Part shown: one piece after another, positions 5,448 through 6,287 of the stretch
Layout: each line of letters starts with the position of its first letter
How positions within the stretch are numbered: the first letter of the stretch is position 1
NCBI GenBank assembly: GCA_003151655.1
Contig: PLYB01000268.1
Span: forward strand, 1-6,287
Length of the DNA stretch: 6,287 bases
Direction of reading: 5' to 3'
From: Gallionellaceae bacterium
GTDB taxonomy: Bacteria; Pseudomonadota; Gammaproteobacteria; Burkholderiales; Gallionellaceae
Position numbers and translations under genes: made by a program
Notes under the pieces: model-generated
Databases searched by the model: none
Told to the model about the DNA's origin: nothing
The model's input: the letters and a program-made list of their open reading frames with translations, nothing else

Positions 5448-5819
5448 TTAGAAACTTAAGACAACGTCTTGCTCATCCATCAGCGCGCCCATTTCGGCGC
5501 TGCCGAGCACGGTGACATCGACCAACAAATCATCTGCGCTCAGACCGCGAGCGTCCAGCGACTCTTTCTCGACGTACAGTTTTTCCACGTCGTAGTCTTC
5601 CAGCGCACGATAGGTGGGTGAGAAATTCTTGGTCTCGATCCCCTTGGTCTGCTGCCCCTTCTTCAACTGGAATACGCCGTCGTCCAAAAACACCAGCGAC
5701 ACATCCTGATCGAAAGTAGCGGCAATCAATACCACTTCCAGCGATTCCAATGCGTAGATCGTGCCGTAAGGCGCTTTGCGATTAACGAACATGAATTTTT
5801 TTACGATTGCTTCACTCAT
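5448..5819 (-). CDS. dsrF: DsrF, subunit of the DsrEFH sulfurtransferase
   Basis: DsrF (TusC-like) is the second subunit of the DsrEFH hexamer. The 123-residue protein starts MSEAIVKKFMFVNRKAPYGT and has the DsrE-like alpha/beta fold pattern with hydrophobic strands KKFMFVN, DVSLVFLDDGV (39-49) and a C-terminal strand VTVLGSAE followed by a DVVLSF end. It contains no cysteine at all, which fits the view that the catalytic cysteines lie in DsrE and DsrH. The ATG 5819 is preceded by AAGGAGA, which overlaps the dsrE stop codon (TAAGGAGA), so translation is tightly linked. It lies 11 bases after dsrE and 11 before dsrH. The gene is intact. Confidence 0.95.
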   Translation of the reverse strand: MSEAIVKKFMFVNRKAPYGTIYALESLEVVLIAATFDQDVSLVFLDDGVFQLKKGQQTKGIETKNFSPTYRALEDYDVEKLYVEKESLDARGLSADDLLVDVTVLGSAEMGALMDEQDVVLSF

Positions 5820-5830
5820 CTCGTCTCTCC

Positions 5831-6190
5831 TTAAGCGCCGAAGGTGATCAGGCGGTCACACTTGGTACCGGCTTCCACCAGTTGGCCGAGACCGGAAATA
5901 TGAAAACCCGGCGCAATATTTTCTTCTCTCAAGCCGCGACGCATCCCTGCTGCCACGCACACCACCAGATCCACTTTGTGCTCTTCCGCCAACTTGCTCC
6001 AGCGGTTCACAATGTGACGATCATCCTGCGGCGGAGAGGTCAACTTGGACGCGTTATTCACGCCATCGTGATAAAAGAACACACGCCATACCTCATGCCC
6101 TTTGGCGATAGCCGCTTTGGCAAACAAATAAGCAGTATCACTAGCTTGATGCTGGTAAGGCCCTTCGTTAACTACGATTCCAAACTTCAT
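5831..6190 (-). CDS. dsrE: DsrE, subunit of the DsrEFH sulfurtransferase
   Basis: DsrE (TusD-like) carries the main active cysteine of the DsrEFH hexamer, which takes sulfur from upstream carriers and hands it to DsrC. The 119-residue protein begins MKFGIVVNEGPYQHQASDTA and has the typical FFYHDGVNNASKL (38-50) and PPQDDRHIVNRWSKLAEEH segments. Cys78 in VVCVAAGMRRG corresponds to the active cysteine of Allochromatium vinosum DsrE. It is about ten residues shorter than that protein because the loop after MRRG is short (GLREENIAPGF). An AGAGGTGA site precedes the ATG. It is the first dsr gene in the window; the usual upstream dsrAB would lie beyond the right edge, but at least 97 noncoding bases come first. 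Confidence 0.96.
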   Translation of the reverse strand: MKFGIVVNEGPYQHQASDTAYLFAKAAIAKGHEVWRVFFYHDGVNNASKLTSPPQDDRHIVNRWSKLAEEHKVDLVVCVAAGMRRGLREENIAPGFHISGLGQLVEAGTKCDRLITFGA

Positions 6191-6219
6191 GCGATCACCT
6201 CTTTGAAATCAAACTCATT

Positions 6220-6287
6220 CCTTCCCCCTCTCAGGGGGAAGGTTAGGATGGGGGTAAAGGTGGTGAAATGTACACGTTTCTACCCCC
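6220..6287. repeat. Foldback repeat upstream of dsrE, continues past window edge
   Basis: A perfect 10-base stem, CCTTCCCCCT (6220-6229) and AGGGGGAAGG (6233-6242), closes around the loop CTC. A second inverted pair, GGGGGTA (6251-6255 is the G-run end, followed by TA at 6256-6257... read as the G-run before TAAAGG) with TACCCCC (6281-6287), reaches the window edge, so the element may be longer. Its pattern of C-run, loop, G-run, then AGGTTAGGATGGGGG resembles the element near 3816-3877 read on the other strand. On the dsr strand no T-run follows the stem. It separates dsrE from whatever lies upstream, and no convincing promoter is seen in these bases. Confidence 0.68.

Noticed and set aside
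1..6287. CRISPR array, tRNA or rRNA genes
   Set aside because: No regularly spaced direct repeats and no cloverleaf or rRNA-like stretches were seen on either strand.

Overview
The window reads as a proteobacterial chromosome piece, most likely from a sulfur- or iron-oxidising betaproteobacterium (Gallionellaceae, Sideroxydans, Thiobacillus or Sulfuricella-like). The basis is the gene set dsrE-dsrF-dsrH-dsrC-dsrM on the minus strand. DsrEFH is known only from organisms that run the dissimilatory sulfite reductase pathway in the oxidative direction. The taxon is inferred from protein resemblance recalled from memory, not from a search.

The left part (1 to about 1322) is an IS4-family insertion element cut by the window edge. 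Its transposase keeps the full DDE and YREK motifs. Next comes a dense block of three different type II toxin-antitoxin modules (1406-3729): a higBA-type pair (toxin first, plus strand), a prlF-yhaV pair (minus strand, toxin apparently shortened at its C-terminus), and a tacAT pair (plus strand, ribbon-helix-helix antitoxin with GNAT acetyltransferase toxin). Each module keeps its own tight coupling (17-base, 1-base and 4-base overlaps). Candidate promoters are visible before all three, and candidate operators before prlF and tacA.

The right part (3930-6190) is a compact minus-strand sulfur-oxidation operon, transcribed dsrE, dsrF, dsrH, dsrC, dsrM. DsrE and DsrH carry the conserved cysteines of the sulfur-relay hexamer. 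DsrC carries both C-terminal cysteines of the persulfide/trisulfide carrier. DsrM is a full-length haem b membrane protein. Normally dsrK and dsrLJOP follow dsrM. Here dsrM is followed by about 200 noncoding bases with a C/G-rich foldback repeat, and then by the convergent tacT gene, so the operon is interrupted or rearranged at this point.

Three palindromic repeat elements punctuate the dsr block: one after dsrM (about 3816-3877), one between dsrH and dsrC (5091-5132), and one upstream of dsrE (about 6220-6287). The first and last look like relatives in opposite orientation. The overall picture is a core energy-metabolism operon abutting an accessory island of an IS element and toxin-antitoxin modules. 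I see no wholly novel protein system. The most interesting points are the break after dsrM, the shortened YhaV, the operator lodged in the prlF promoter, the possibly leaderless higB, and the nested palindrome inside the dsr operon.
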